Below, piece by piece: positions 5,936-13,749 of a stretch of 19,948 bases of DNA. The stretch's first letter is position 1; every line of letters begins with the position of its first letter. The DNA comes from CAZWVM01 sp964637705 (GTDB lineage: Bacteria; UBA8481), in assembly GCA_964637705.1 (NCBI GenBank), contig CAZWVM010000053.1:1-19948 (forward strand), given 5' to 3'. The notes under the pieces were generated by a model. The model was not told where the DNA came from. It saw nothing but the letters and a program-made list of their open reading frames with translations, and searched no databases. A program made the translations under genes and the position numbers.

Positions 5936-6661
5936 ATGATCGAGACGCTCAAGGCGCGGCCCGTGCAGAGACCCTGGGGGGGGCGGCGCCTCTATGATCT
6001 CTGCGGCTGGGACGGCGAGCACGGGCTCGTGGGCGAGGCATGGATCCACGAGGGTAAGAGTCCGCCCGCGATCACCCTGAAGTGGATCGACGCGCAGGAG
6101 AACCTTTCGGTGCAGAACCACCCGCGCCGCCCCGGCTTCTCCAAGCGCGAGGCCTGGTACTTCGTCGAGGCGCCCTCCGACGGTCGCATCATCACCGGCA
6201 TGGACTGCCCTCTCGACGAGCCGAATCCCGAGCCCTGCTTGAGGTACACCCCGGTGCGCGCCGGCGAGATGCTCGAATTGCCCGCCGGCTGCGTCCACGC
6301 GTTGACGCCGGGTTCGCTCGTCCTCGAGGTCCAGGAGCCGACCGACTGCACCTACCGCATCTACGACTGGGGGCGCGGCCGCGAGGTTCACATCGCGGAG
6401 GCGAAGGAGGCCTACTGCGGCGACGACCCGATCCTGCACCGGCCCAATAGCGCTCCCGGGCGCAATCCCGTCATCGACCGCACGGAGTTCACGGTCGAGT
6501 GCTGGCAGGGACCGTGCGTCCTGCGCGCTTCGATCGCCGGGATCCTGGGCTTCGTCGCGGGCGCGCGGCTCGGCGCGTGCCTGAGGCTCGGGGCGGGCGA
6601 CGAGATCGAACTGGCGGGCGGAGAGCGCGCCCTCTGGTCCTTTACCGCGAAGCGGGAGTGA
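5936..6661 (+). CDS. manA: Class I mannose-6-phosphate isomerase, short form
   Basis: The enzyme interconverts fructose-6-phosphate and mannose-6-phosphate, supplying mannose for polysaccharides. The cupin-type zinc ligands are all visible: Gln60 and His62 (SVQNHP), Glu72 (KREAWYF) and His121 (PAGCVHALTPG). Other family marks are RPWGGRRL near the N-terminus, GEAWIHEG and the EVQEPTDCTYRIYDWGR segment. At 241 aa it is shorter than the usual ~300-390, with a reduced C-terminal part. Asn replaces the usual Val between Gln and His in QxHP. No Shine-Dalgarno is seen. The 3' end overlaps the convergent glycosyltransferase gene by 20 bases. A related sugar-phosphate isomerase of the same fold is the main alternative. 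Confidence 0.87.
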   Translation: MIETLKARPVQRPWGGRRLYDLCGWDGEHGLVGEAWIHEGKSPPAITLKWIDAQENLSVQNHPRRPGFSKREAWYFVEAPSDGRIITGMDCPLDEPNPEPCLRYTPVRAGEMLELPAGCVHALTPGSLVLEVQEPTDCTYRIYDWGRGREVHIAEAKEAYCGDDPILHRPNSAPGRNPVIDRTEFTVECWQGPCVLRASIAGILGFVAGARLGACLRLGAGDEIELAGGERALWSFTAKRE

Positions 6662-8219
6662 CCGCCGGGCTCTCCGTTGCGCTGAACCTCAGCCATGTGA
6701 TGACCTCGCCGGGATAGGTCTCGACCCGGCTCTTTCCTCCGAAGAGGTTCTCGCGCAAGCGCCGGCTCAACGCCTCCCTCGGCCCGTCGGGCTGGGGGCT
6801 CCAGACCGCGCCCCCGTCGAAGGCGCGCAGGTCCTCGTCCGTCCAGTAGCGTTCGCGCGGCGTGTCGATGCAGCGGCTCGGGAAGCCGGGCTTGAGCATG
6901 AGGGAGCCGAGTCCCTCCTCGGGCACGAAGATCACGCGCTTCGGAGCTCTCGGATCGAAGATCTCGTGCGGAAGATAGGTGAGCCCGGAGTAGTGGATCA
7001 TGACGTCGCGCTCGCGGTCGAAGGAGCGTTCGCCGAGGGCGGTGACGAAGAGGTCGAAGCGCTGTTTTTCCGGGAAGGCCGCGAGCATCCCGCGCCAGCC
7101 GTCCAGCGTCGAGACGAGGAGGAGAAGGAGCGCCAGGCCGCGCAGGAGCGGGAAGGGCGCGCGGGGGCGGGCGAGTACCAGCGCGGCCGCGATCGGAAAG
7201 ACGGCGGCCGACCAGAGGAAATACCTCGGCGGAGTCATCGCGAGGCCGCGGGCGAAGAGGGTCATCTCGAGAAGGGGAATTCCGGCGAGCAGGAAGGGGA
7301 GCCACCGGTGCTCGAGCTGGCGCGCCGCCTGGTGAAGGGCGAGGACGAGAGCGGCCGTCCAGGCCATCCACGCGACGAGCGCGGCGGGACCTGAGGCGAG
7401 GAAGCGGAACCCGTTCAACTGCGCGAAGAAGGCCGCCATCGACCATTCGCCGACGTGCACGTCGCGCCAGACCGGGGCCGGCGGCACGCCGTTCTCGGCC
7501 ATGAGCGCCATCATCGCCGACTCCTGCAGGCGGACTCCGCGGAAGAGCGCGCCGGCCCAGAGGCACGCGGGCAGCAGGATGACGGCCCACGCGGCGGCGA
7601 AACGGCGCGGCGATTCGCCGCGCGGGCGATTGATAAGCTCGATGAGAAAGACGAAGCCGAGCGCCGGCAGGGCGAGGGTCGAGAGAAGCGTCGCGCCCCA
7701 GGCGAGAAGGGGATCGAGGGGAGAGAAGGAGCGGAGACTCTTCGCGCGTTCGATCGCCCTGAGGAATATCCAGAGGACGAGCGAGGTGACGAGCGCGTGC
7801 TCCTTGATCGCCGCGGCGAAGGATCCGAGGTAGGCGTTGGCGGCGACGAGGAGCGCCGCGGCTCGCGCCGGGGCCCGGTCGCCGGCCAGGAGGAACGCCG
7901 CACGGTAAACGAGCGGGACGGTCGCGGCCGCCCCCGCGACGCTGAGCGAGCGCAGGATGCTCTCCGAGCCGGGCCAGCCGAGTGTCTCGTGGATCGCCCG
8001 AACGAGCGCGAGATACGGGACCGGCGCGATCGGGAGCGGCCAACTCTCGAAGAACCACCGCGCGAGGAAGGAGCCGAAGGAAGGATCGCGCACGGCGATG
8101 ACCATCCGCCAGGCCTCGTCGTACCAGAGCGTCGTGCCGGCGGCGAGCCGCGCGGAGAGGACGGCGAAGAGGCCGATCGCGGCGAGGAGGACGGGATCGC
8201 GATGAGATCGTTCAGGCAT
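6642..8219 (-). CDS. GT39/ArnT-like polytopic membrane glycosyltransferase
   Basis: This 525-aa integral membrane protein has an N-terminal helix followed by a predicted periplasmic loop carrying TLWYDEAWRM, with Asp34-Glu35. That is the acidic pair found after the first helix in GT-C glycosyltransferases (PMT/ArnT/GT39 group), which transfer sugars from polyprenyl-phosphate donors. About ten hydrophobic helices follow up to ~370, including AALVLALHQAA and LRGLALLLLLVSTL. The last ~150 residues are a soluble periplasmic tail. Acceptor and sugar are unknown; cell-surface glycan or protein glycosylation is likely. The ATG at 8219 has no Shine-Dalgarno; TATACT lies seven bases upstream. Confidence 0.8.
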   Translation of the reverse strand: MPERSHRDPVLLAAIGLFAVLSARLAAGTTLWYDEAWRMVIAVRDPSFGSFLARWFFESWPLPIAPVPYLALVRAIHETLGWPGSESILRSLSVAGAAATVPLVYRAAFLLAGDRAPARAAALLVAANAYLGSFAAAIKEHALVTSLVLWIFLRAIERAKSLRSFSPLDPLLAWGATLLSTLALPALGFVFLIELINRPRGESPRRFAAAWAVILLPACLWAGALFRGVRLQESAMMALMAENGVPPAPVWRDVHVGEWSMAAFFAQLNGFRFLASGPAALVAWMAWTAALVLALHQAARQLEHRWLPFLLAGIPLLEMTLFARGLAMTPPRYFLWSAAVFPIAAALVLARPRAPFPLLRGLALLLLLVSTLDGWRGMLAAFPEKQRFDLFVTALGERSFDRERDVMIHYSGLTYLPHEIFDPRAPKRVIFVPEEGLGSLMLKPGFPSRCIDTPRERYWTDEDLRAFDGGAVWSPQPDGPREALSRRLRENLFGGKSRVETYPGEVITWLRFSATESPAVTPASR

Positions 8220-8226
8220 CGGCGGC

Positions 8227-8232
8227 AGTATA
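8227..8232 (-). promoter_or_regulatory. -10-like hexamer just upstream of the GT39-like gene
   Basis: TATACT on the minus strand matches the -10 consensus at five of six positions and lies seven bases before the ATG, which suggests a leaderless transcript. No convincing -35 is present at 16-18 bases, so this is tentative. Confidence 0.35.
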
Positions 8233-8234
8233 TC

Positions 8235-8355
8235 CGGTGTCAGGCATTAACTTTTTAACAATCGGGGTGTGCCGTTGTATCATCAGACCGTTCAGTCCTT
8301 TGCGTCGGCGACGGCGCATGAAGCCGATTTGTGGGAATGTGGGAGCCTGACACCG
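8235..8355. repeat. REP-like 11-bp inverted repeat in the divergent intergenic region
   Basis: CGGTGTCAGGC (8235-8245) and its perfect complement GCCTGACACCG (8345-8355) are separated by 99 bases. Next to the left arm is TTAACTTTTTAACA, markedly AT-rich for this DNA. GTGTCAGGC-type arms are reminiscent of REP sequences mobilised by IS200-like RAYT transposases; that comparison is from memory and no transposase is in the window. The promoter of the O-methyltransferase gene lies inside the element. Confidence 0.6.
8255..8283 (+). promoter_or_regulatory. Predicted sigma70-type promoter for the O-methyltransferase gene
   Basis: TTAACA (8255-8260), a spacer of exactly 17 bases, and TATCAT (8278-8283) each match the consensus at five of six positions. 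Transcription should begin near 8290, giving a ~77-base leader that contains the right arm of the inverted repeat. Confidence 0.55.
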
Positions 8356-8366
8356 AGAGGGGTGTA

Positions 8367-9353
8367 ATGGACGCATCGGACCGGATTCACCAGCTTGCGA
8401 CCGCCTTTCAGCGCAGCCGCGTTCTTCTCACTGCCGTCGAGCTGGATCTTTTCACCGCGCTCGCGCGGCCGTCAACCTCGCGCGCCGTCGCGACTCGCCT
8501 CAAGACCGATCCACGGGCCACCGACCGGCTCATGAACGCGCTTGTCGCGCTCGGTTTCCTCCGAAAAACGGCCGGTCGCTTCTCCAACGCCAGGGACACG
8601 GCCCGCTACCTGGTCCGGGGACGGCCGGATTACATGGCTCAGATGGGACACGTGGCGAACCTGTGGGAGACGTGGTCGACGCTGACGGCGACGGTGCGGC
8701 GGGGGAGGTCCCCCCTCAAGACCGACGTTCGCCGGCGCACGGCGGGCTGGCGCGAGCGCTTCATCGCCTCCATGCACTCCCGCGCCTCGAAGAACGCTCC
8801 CGTCCTCGCAAGGATCCTCGCTCGGGAACTCCGCGGGGCGAAGCGGATCCTCGATGCCGGCGGCGGTTCCGGCGGTTACGTCATGGGTCTCGTGCGCGCC
8901 TGTCCGGGCGCGACGGGCGTCGTACTCGATCTGCCCCCGATCGTCTCCCTGACACGCCGCTATATCCGCGAGGCCGGGATGGAGGAGCGCGTGAGCACGG
9001 CAAAGGGCGATCTGACCCGCGACGAGCTGGGCCGCGGCTTCGATCTCGTCTTTCTCTCCCACGTCGTCCACATGCTCGATCCGCGCGCCAACCGCGCGCT
9101 CTTCGCCCGTGCCCGCCGCGCGCTCGTCCCCGGCGGGCTCTTCGTGGTGCAGGACTTCATCATGGACGAGGACCGCACGACACCCCTGCCGGGGGCGCTC
9201 TTCGCCTTGAACATGCTGGTCGGCACGCACAAGGGCGACACCTACACGGAGGGAGAGGTCGCACGCTGGCTGCGCGCCTCCGGCTTCGAGGGGATCCGGC
9301 GCGACGACACCTCCTACGGCACCACGCTCATGATCGGTCGCCGCGGGCGATGA
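8367..9353 (+). CDS. Family 2 SAM-dependent O-methyltransferase
   Basis: This 328-aa protein has the two-part layout of plant/bacterial O-methyltransferase family 2 (hydroxyneurosporene/acetylserotonin type). An N-terminal winged-helix dimerisation domain (~1-85, ELDLFTALA ... RLMNALVALGFLRKTAGRF) is followed by a Rossmann methyltransferase domain with the SAM loop ILDAGGGSGG (161-170), an acidic motif VVLDLPP (185-191) and an LSHVVHMLDP segment. The ATG at 8367 is preferred over 8331 because GAGAGGGG lies 5 bases upstream and the domain starts there. The substrate is not predictable; small phenolic or polyketide compounds are usual for the family. No biosynthetic partners are adjacent. Confidence 0.86.
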   Translation: MDASDRIHQLATAFQRSRVLLTAVELDLFTALARPSTSRAVATRLKTDPRATDRLMNALVALGFLRKTAGRFSNARDTARYLVRGRPDYMAQMGHVANLWETWSTLTATVRRGRSPLKTDVRRRTAGWRERFIASMHSRASKNAPVLARILARELRGAKRILDAGGGSGGYVMGLVRACPGATGVVLDLPPIVSLTRRYIREAGMEERVSTAKGDLTRDELGRGFDLVFLSHVVHMLDPRANRALFARARRALVPGGLFVVQDFIMDEDRTTPLPGALFALNMLVGTHKGDTYTEGEVARWLRASGFEGIRRDDTSYGTTLMIGRRGR

Positions 9354-9366
9354 GGTTTTCGCTTTC

Positions 9367-10182
9367 GTGAAGAGGGCCGTTCGACTCGCCGCGATCGCCG
9401 CCTGTCTCTTCGCGGCTCCGGCCTCGCCCGAGACCCTGAACGCGGCCGACGCGTGGCGGATCCGGGACGTGCGGACCGGCGTGGCGGCCCGTCTCGCCGA
9501 CGGCCGGACGGTCACGGTCTCCGCCGACAGCGAGATGCTCGTGGTTCGGGTGGAAGGGGAGGAGGTGCAGTCCTGGCCCGCGGAGGTATTGGATCTCGCT
9601 TGCATCGATCCCGACGGGCGGGGCGAACCCTTCCTCGTCGCGGCGCTTCGCGCCGGACGCGGCCGGGGACGACTGGCGTGGTGGCGGTGGGAGAACGGCG
9701 GATTCGCGCCCGGCGGGTCGTACGCGCCCGAGGGATACATGCCCTTCATGCTTCGCGCGGGCGACGTCGATGATGACGGGCGCACGGAGATCCTCGCCGG
9801 CGTCTACGATCCGGCCCTCGGCGGCCGCCCCGGATACTCCATGAAACTTCACGTCTTCGACGTTCTCGAACGCCGGCTCGTGCCGCAGTGGTTCAGCGAA
9901 CGCCGATTCGAGGATTTTCGCGTGGTGAATATCGGCGGCCGGAACCGACTGCTCTCGGTCGAACGTCACGGCGCGGGTTCTCGCGTGAACCTCTTCGCCT
10001 GGGACGGCTTCGGGTTCTGGCTTGACGAGACGCTCTTCACGTCCGACGTGCCGGTCGGGATCGACCACGCCGCGGCCGGGGTGGTCCTGGAGGGGCGTGG
10101 TCGGAAGGTCGAGGTATTCGAGAGCGACGACGGATTCGCGACGAGGCTGATCGCGGGAGGAAATGACGATGTGGATTCCTAG
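9367..10182 (+). CDS. Secreted protein with FG-GAP/VCBS-type calcium motifs
   Basis: No named family is recognised. The 271-aa product starts with a signal peptide (MKRAVRLAAIAACLFAAPAS, cleavage near 20-23), so it should be exported. Asp-rich loops DPDGRGEP (81-88) and GDVDDDGRTEI (132-142) match the calcium-binding loop of FG-GAP/VCBS beta-propeller blades, and alternating Trp/aromatic strands (LAWWRWENGGF) fit a partial propeller. The GTG start lies 13 bases after the O-methyltransferase stop, with GAGG in that gap. It overlaps the next gene, DUF3160, by 14-20 bases depending on start, so the two are probably produced together. Function unknown. Confidence 0.75.
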   Translation: MKRAVRLAAIAACLFAAPASPETLNAADAWRIRDVRTGVAARLADGRTVTVSADSEMLVVRVEGEEVQSWPAEVLDLACIDPDGRGEPFLVAALRAGRGRGRLAWWRWENGGFAPGGSYAPEGYMPFMLRAGDVDDDGRTEILAGVYDPALGGRPGYSMKLHVFDVLERRLVPQWFSERRFEDFRVVNIGGRNRLLSVERHGAGSRVNLFAWDGFGFWLDETLFTSDVPVGIDHAAAGVVLEGRGRKVEVFESDDGFATRLIAGGNDDVDS

Positions 10183-12436
10183 TCGGAAGGCGATCGGGCT
10201 CACGATCGCGATTCTCTGCGCGACGGGCGTCGACGCGGCGCCGGTCCGCCCGGTGCGCGACGATCGCCTGAACGCGGTCGCGGCGCGGCCCGGGTTCCCG
10301 TCGATCCGCGAGAGCATGACCGGCTCCTTCATGGACTGGGACTCGGGCGAGCGCGTCACGCGCACGATCTCGGTCGGCGACTCGGAACCGTTTCTCGCCG
10401 CGCGCTCCGTCCCCTGCCCCCCTCCGGCCTCGACGCGCATCCCGCCCTCGGTGCCCGCCTTCGCCGTCGAGGACGACCTATCCAACGTCGTCAACATCCG
10501 CGATTTCGGGACCTTCGCGGTGGACCAGCGCGAGAAGCTCGCCCGGAACGGCTTCGTCGTGACCGCCTCGACGAGGGAGCAGATGTTCTACATCTACGAG
10601 GAGAACGTCTACAGCAATCTCCCGACCTTCGTGACGTCCGACATCATCCTCCACACCTACAGCGACCTCTTCAGCTACCTCCTCAAGCGCGTCGAGCGCC
10701 GCCAACTCTTCGGATGGGTGAAGCTCCTCTCGCAGGCGATGCGCGAGGAATCGTATCGCCAGTACCGCGCCGCGCGCGATCCGCAGGTCAAGGCCGCGGC
10801 CCTCGAGAACGTCGTCTTCTTCGCCGTGCCCGAGGCGATTCTGAAGCGCAGCGCGCGCTCGTGCCCCGAGGAGATCCGCGCGCGGGTCGAGGAACTGAAG
10901 GAACTCGTCGAGCGCGCGGAGGTCCGGATGCCCCTCGACTTCAGCGACTACAAGCCGCGCGGGCATTACGACAACTCCGAGGACTGGCGGAACTACTTCC
11001 GCGCGATGAAGTGGTACGGCGAGGTCTCGTTCCCGGTGAAGGCCGGCGAGGAGGGCCGCCAGCCGCTCCTGAGGATCCAGCTCATCGCGCTCGCCTTGGA
11101 GAAGGGACGCGCGGAGGGATTGGCGCTCAGGGAAATCTGGTCGCGCGTCGAGGACCTCGTCACGCTCTTCTCCGGAGGATCCAACTACCTGACCCCCGAG
11201 GACGCCCGCGGCGTCATGTCCGAGGTCTTCGGCCGGACGGTCACGGTCGCGCGTCTCGCGGACGAGGGCCGCCAGGGTCTCTTCTTCAACGCGGCCCTGC
11301 GCCTGCCCCCGTCCCCGATCCTGAAGCCCGAGGTCCCCCCGCGCCAGTTCCGCTTCTTCGGCCGCCGCTTCGTCCTCGACACCCTCATCATGCAGGAACT
11401 CGTGCGCCACCCCGACCGCCTCTGGTCCTCCGGCGTCGACGTCATGGACGCCCTCGGCCTGCCGCTCGCGCGCAGGCTGACCGAACCCGAGCAGGGACGC
11501 TGGGGCTGGTACCGGTCGAACCTCGAGCGGATGAGGCGGCTCGTCGCGGAGACGCCCGACGAGGAGTGGATGAAGGGCGTGTACCCGGCGACGCTCTGGA
11601 CTCTCTCCGCCCTGGCGACCGATCCGGCCCTGCCGTATCCGGCCTTCATGCGGAACGCCGCGTGGGAGGCGAAGACGCTGAACACGGCCTCGGGGAGCTG
11701 GGCGGAACTGCGGCACAACACCATCCTCTACGCCGAGGCTTTCTCGGCGGAAGGGGGATACGACGAGGTGCCGGTGGAACTGCCCAAGGGCTACGTCGAG
11801 CCGAACGATCTCTTCTTCGCGCGGATGCTCTGGCTCGTGCGCAAGCTGGAATCGGACCTCTCGTCGCGCGGTTGTCTCACCGCGCGCGCCAAGGAGAAGC
11901 TCGACCTCTTCGAGTCGATCGTGGAGCGTTGCGGCGCGATCGTCGCGAAGGAACTGCGAGGGGAGGCCCTGAACGAGGAGGAGTGCCGCTTCATCCATTT
12001 CATCGGAAGCCAGTTCTCGCAGATCACGACAGGGTGCCTCCTGAACGACCGCTACGGCGAGGACTACGAGCGGCGCGACGCGTGGAACGCGCTGCCGGAG
12101 GGCCGGCGCAACCAGGCGGTGATCGCCGACGTCGGAACGAGCCAGGGACGATCGCTCGAGGTGGGAATCGGGCCGGCGCACGAGATCTTCGTCGTGGTGC
12201 CGACGCGCCGCGGCCCTCGGCTCGCGCGCGGGGCCGTCTACCAGTACTACGAGTTCCTGCATCCGTCGGCCGAACGGCTCACCGATGCGCGGTGGCGCGA
12301 GATGCTTTCCTCGAGCCCATCGCCCGAGATTCCCGCGTGGAGCGCCACCTACCGGAGCAGGGCGGTCAAGCCCGGCCGCATGGGGCTCTCCCCGGAGGAT
12401 TACCAGGCCTACCAGTATCGCTTCGTGGCGGATTGA
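10169..12436 (+). CDS. DUF3160 family secreted protein
   Basis: This large exported protein (755 aa) has a signal peptide (helix LTIAILCATGVDAAP). It shows the family hallmarks in order: GFVVT followed by an FYIYEENVYSNLPTFV-type stretch and SDIILHTYSDLF (~125-170), LRHNTILYAEAF (~515), KGYVEPND (~535), and the late IADVGTSQGR ... RGAVYQYYEF segment (~650-690). DUF3160 has no established biochemical role that I know of. ATG 10169 is chosen because GGAGG lies 8 bases upstream; ATG 10163 in the same frame would leave only ~2-3 bases. It overlaps the upstream secreted protein gene and ends 27 bases from the convergent LCP gene. Confidence 0.88.
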   Translation: MWIPSRKAIGLTIAILCATGVDAAPVRPVRDDRLNAVAARPGFPSIRESMTGSFMDWDSGERVTRTISVGDSEPFLAARSVPCPPPASTRIPPSVPAFAVEDDLSNVVNIRDFGTFAVDQREKLARNGFVVTASTREQMFYIYEENVYSNLPTFVTSDIILHTYSDLFSYLLKRVERRQLFGWVKLLSQAMREESYRQYRAARDPQVKAAALENVVFFAVPEAILKRSARSCPEEIRARVEELKELVERAEVRMPLDFSDYKPRGHYDNSEDWRNYFRAMKWYGEVSFPVKAGEEGRQPLLRIQLIALALEKGRAEGLALREIWSRVEDLVTLFSGGSNYLTPEDARGVMSEVFGRTVTVARLADEGRQGLFFNAALRLPPSPILKPEVPPRQFRFFGRRFVLDTLIMQELVRHPDRLWSSGVDVMDALGLPLARRLTEPEQGRWGWYRSNLERMRRLVAETPDEEWMKGVYPATLWTLSALATDPALPYPAFMRNAAWEAKTLNTASGSWAELRHNTILYAEAFSAEGGYDEVPVELPKGYVEPNDLFFARMLWLVRKLESDLSSRGCLTARAKEKLDLFESIVERCGAIVAKELRGEALNEEECRFIHFIGSQFSQITTGCLLNDRYGEDYERRDAWNALPEGRRNQAVIADVGTSQGRSLEVGIGPAHEIFVVVPTRRGPRLARGAVYQYYEFLHPSAERLTDARWREMLSSSPSPEIPAWSATYRSRAVKPGRMGLSPEDYQAYQYRFVAD

Positions 12437-12463
12437 CGCGGGAGGCCGATTCGCGGCCCGCGA

Positions 12464-13699
12464 CTACTGGAACAACTGGTCCCGGTCGGCGTAGTTCTGG
12501 TGCAGGCCCTTGCCGCGCCATTCCTTCAGGTGCACCGCGAGGGGGAACGGTCTCTCGATGCGGAAGAAGGAGAGGATGAATCCGGTGTCGCCCGCGAAGA
12601 CCGCGGGCGGGACGGCCGCGGAGCGCGGCGTCGCGGCGGCGCTCTCGGAAGAACCCCCGAAGAGAGGCCGGATGAGGAGCGAGTCGGCGTAGGAAGTGCG
12701 CCCGGCCGGAGCGGCCGCTCGCTCCTCGTCCGCGTTCGCCGCCGATCGCGCCCGCGCCAGGGGCGCCCCCGTCGCCGTGTCCACCGCGATCTCCTCGCCC
12801 GTGCGGATGTCGATCATCACGGCCGATCCCGGCATGATGAAGCGCTCGAGCCGCGCGATCGCTCCGTTCTTCGCGAAGCCGTTCCACCCCGCCGGCGTGT
12901 CGCTCTCCTCGGCGTAGATCTGCGAGAGGAGGACGACCTGGTTCTCGGTGATGTCGGTCGGGACGAGGGCCAGGACGCCCTTCAAGGCGCCGACGTACAC
13001 GCCGGGGTGCTCCTTGTACAGGGAGACCGTCCAGTCGAGAGCCTTGGCGATGAAGAGCTGCTGGCGCGCCACGCGGCGCACGTCGCCGCCCGGGAGCGAG
13101 CGGTTCCTCAGCCACGTGAGCCAGCCGTCGATGTGCGCGAAGATCTCCTCCGCCCCGACGAGCCTGCCGTCCAGGGTCACGACCTTCGCCACGCGCGCCA
13201 TCTGCACGAAGGTGTTGAGGTCGACCTCGAGGTAGCCGTCGATCTTGATGCCGAGAAGGTCCTCGATGGTGCGGGTCATGAGCGAGTGTCCGCCGTAGGC
13301 GTAGGCGTGGTTCAGCTTCTCAGGGCGCGTGTCGTCGCGCAGGGTCACCAGGCAGTCGCGGGGCATCGAGAAGAGCGTCAGGCGCCCCGGCTCGAAGCGC
13401 AGGAGGTGGATCGCGTCGGCGCGGCCGCGCTCCGCCGCGCGACGGTCGACGCCGAGGAAGAGCAGGTGCACCGCCGAATCGCGCCCGCCCGCCTTCAGCG
13501 CCTCGCTCTCGGTGAGCGTGCCGCCGGCGTGGAACCAGTCGGCGCGCAGGGATCCCAGCAGCCGGATCTTCTCCAGCGCCGCCTCCTGCTCCGCCGTCCC
13601 CGGCCCCGAGTCGAAGGCCGTGCGGAGGGCGAAGAGCCCGAGGAGGGCGAAAACGAGGGCGGCCGTGAGGCAGCCGATGCGCAGTCTCTTTCCGGTCAT
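12464..13699 (-). CDS. LytR-CpsA-Psr (LCP) family protein
   Basis: LCP enzymes transfer lipid-linked glycopolymers to peptidoglycan or other cell-wall acceptors outside the membrane. The 411-aa protein has an N-terminal membrane anchor (~6-28), then the LCP domain with RADAIHLLRF (Arg93, Asp95), LFSMPRD (111-115, for the usual SIPRD), KLNHAYAYGG (128-137) and DGYLEVDLNTF (154-164). These include the Arg/Asp residues that bind the pyrophosphate and magnesium. Residues ~290-370 are an Ala-rich low-complexity region, then a short tail. ATG 13699 is chosen; GTG 13705 in frame is possible and would suit a leaderless transcript. LCP proteins outside Gram-positive bacteria are less studied, and the substrate here is unknown. 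Confidence 0.87.
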   Translation of the reverse strand: MTGKRLRIGCLTAALVFALLGLFALRTAFDSGPGTAEQEAALEKIRLLGSLRADWFHAGGTLTESEALKAGGRDSAVHLLFLGVDRRAAERGRADAIHLLRFEPGRLTLFSMPRDCLVTLRDDTRPEKLNHAYAYGGHSLMTRTIEDLLGIKIDGYLEVDLNTFVQMARVAKVVTLDGRLVGAEEIFAHIDGWLTWLRNRSLPGGDVRRVARQQLFIAKALDWTVSLYKEHPGVYVGALKGVLALVPTDITENQVVLLSQIYAEESDTPAGWNGFAKNGAIARLERFIMPGSAVMIDIRTGEEIAVDTATGAPLARARSAANADEERAAAPAGRTSYADSLLIRPLFGGSSESAAATPRSAAVPPAVFAGDTGFILSFFRIERPFPLAVHLKEWRGKGLHQNYADRDQLFQ

Positions 13700-13713
13700 G
13701 GTCACGGCCGGAG

Positions 13714-13741
13714 ATGTTATAGTGACGCGGCAGGATCTCAA
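13714..13741 (-). promoter_or_regulatory. Divergent promoter region between the LCP and EamA genes
   Basis: On the minus strand, TTGAGA (13736-13741), 16 bases and TAACAT (13714-13719) lie 8 bases before GTG 13705 and 14 before ATG 13699. On the plus strand, TATAGT (13718-13723) overlaps the same AT patch and could serve the EamA gene, though no good -35 is seen. Overlapping -10s would make the two genes compete for polymerase. Confidence 0.35.
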
Positions 13742-13749
13742 GAGGGAAG

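Noticed and set aside
6412..8058. 548-aa Arg/Pro-rich minus-strand ORF
   Set aside because: It is an alternate frame of the GT39-like gene on the same strand; the 525-aa frame has the membrane helices and the YDE motif.
10478..12262. 594-aa minus-strand ORF opposite DUF3160
   Set aside because: Antisense shadow; the plus strand carries the conserved family segments and a Shine-Dalgarno.
12437..12462. CGCGGG/CCCGCG hairpin between the convergent DUF3160 and LCP genes as a bidirectional terminator
   Set aside because: Only a 6-bp stem with a 14-base loop and no T tract on either strand; too weak to call.
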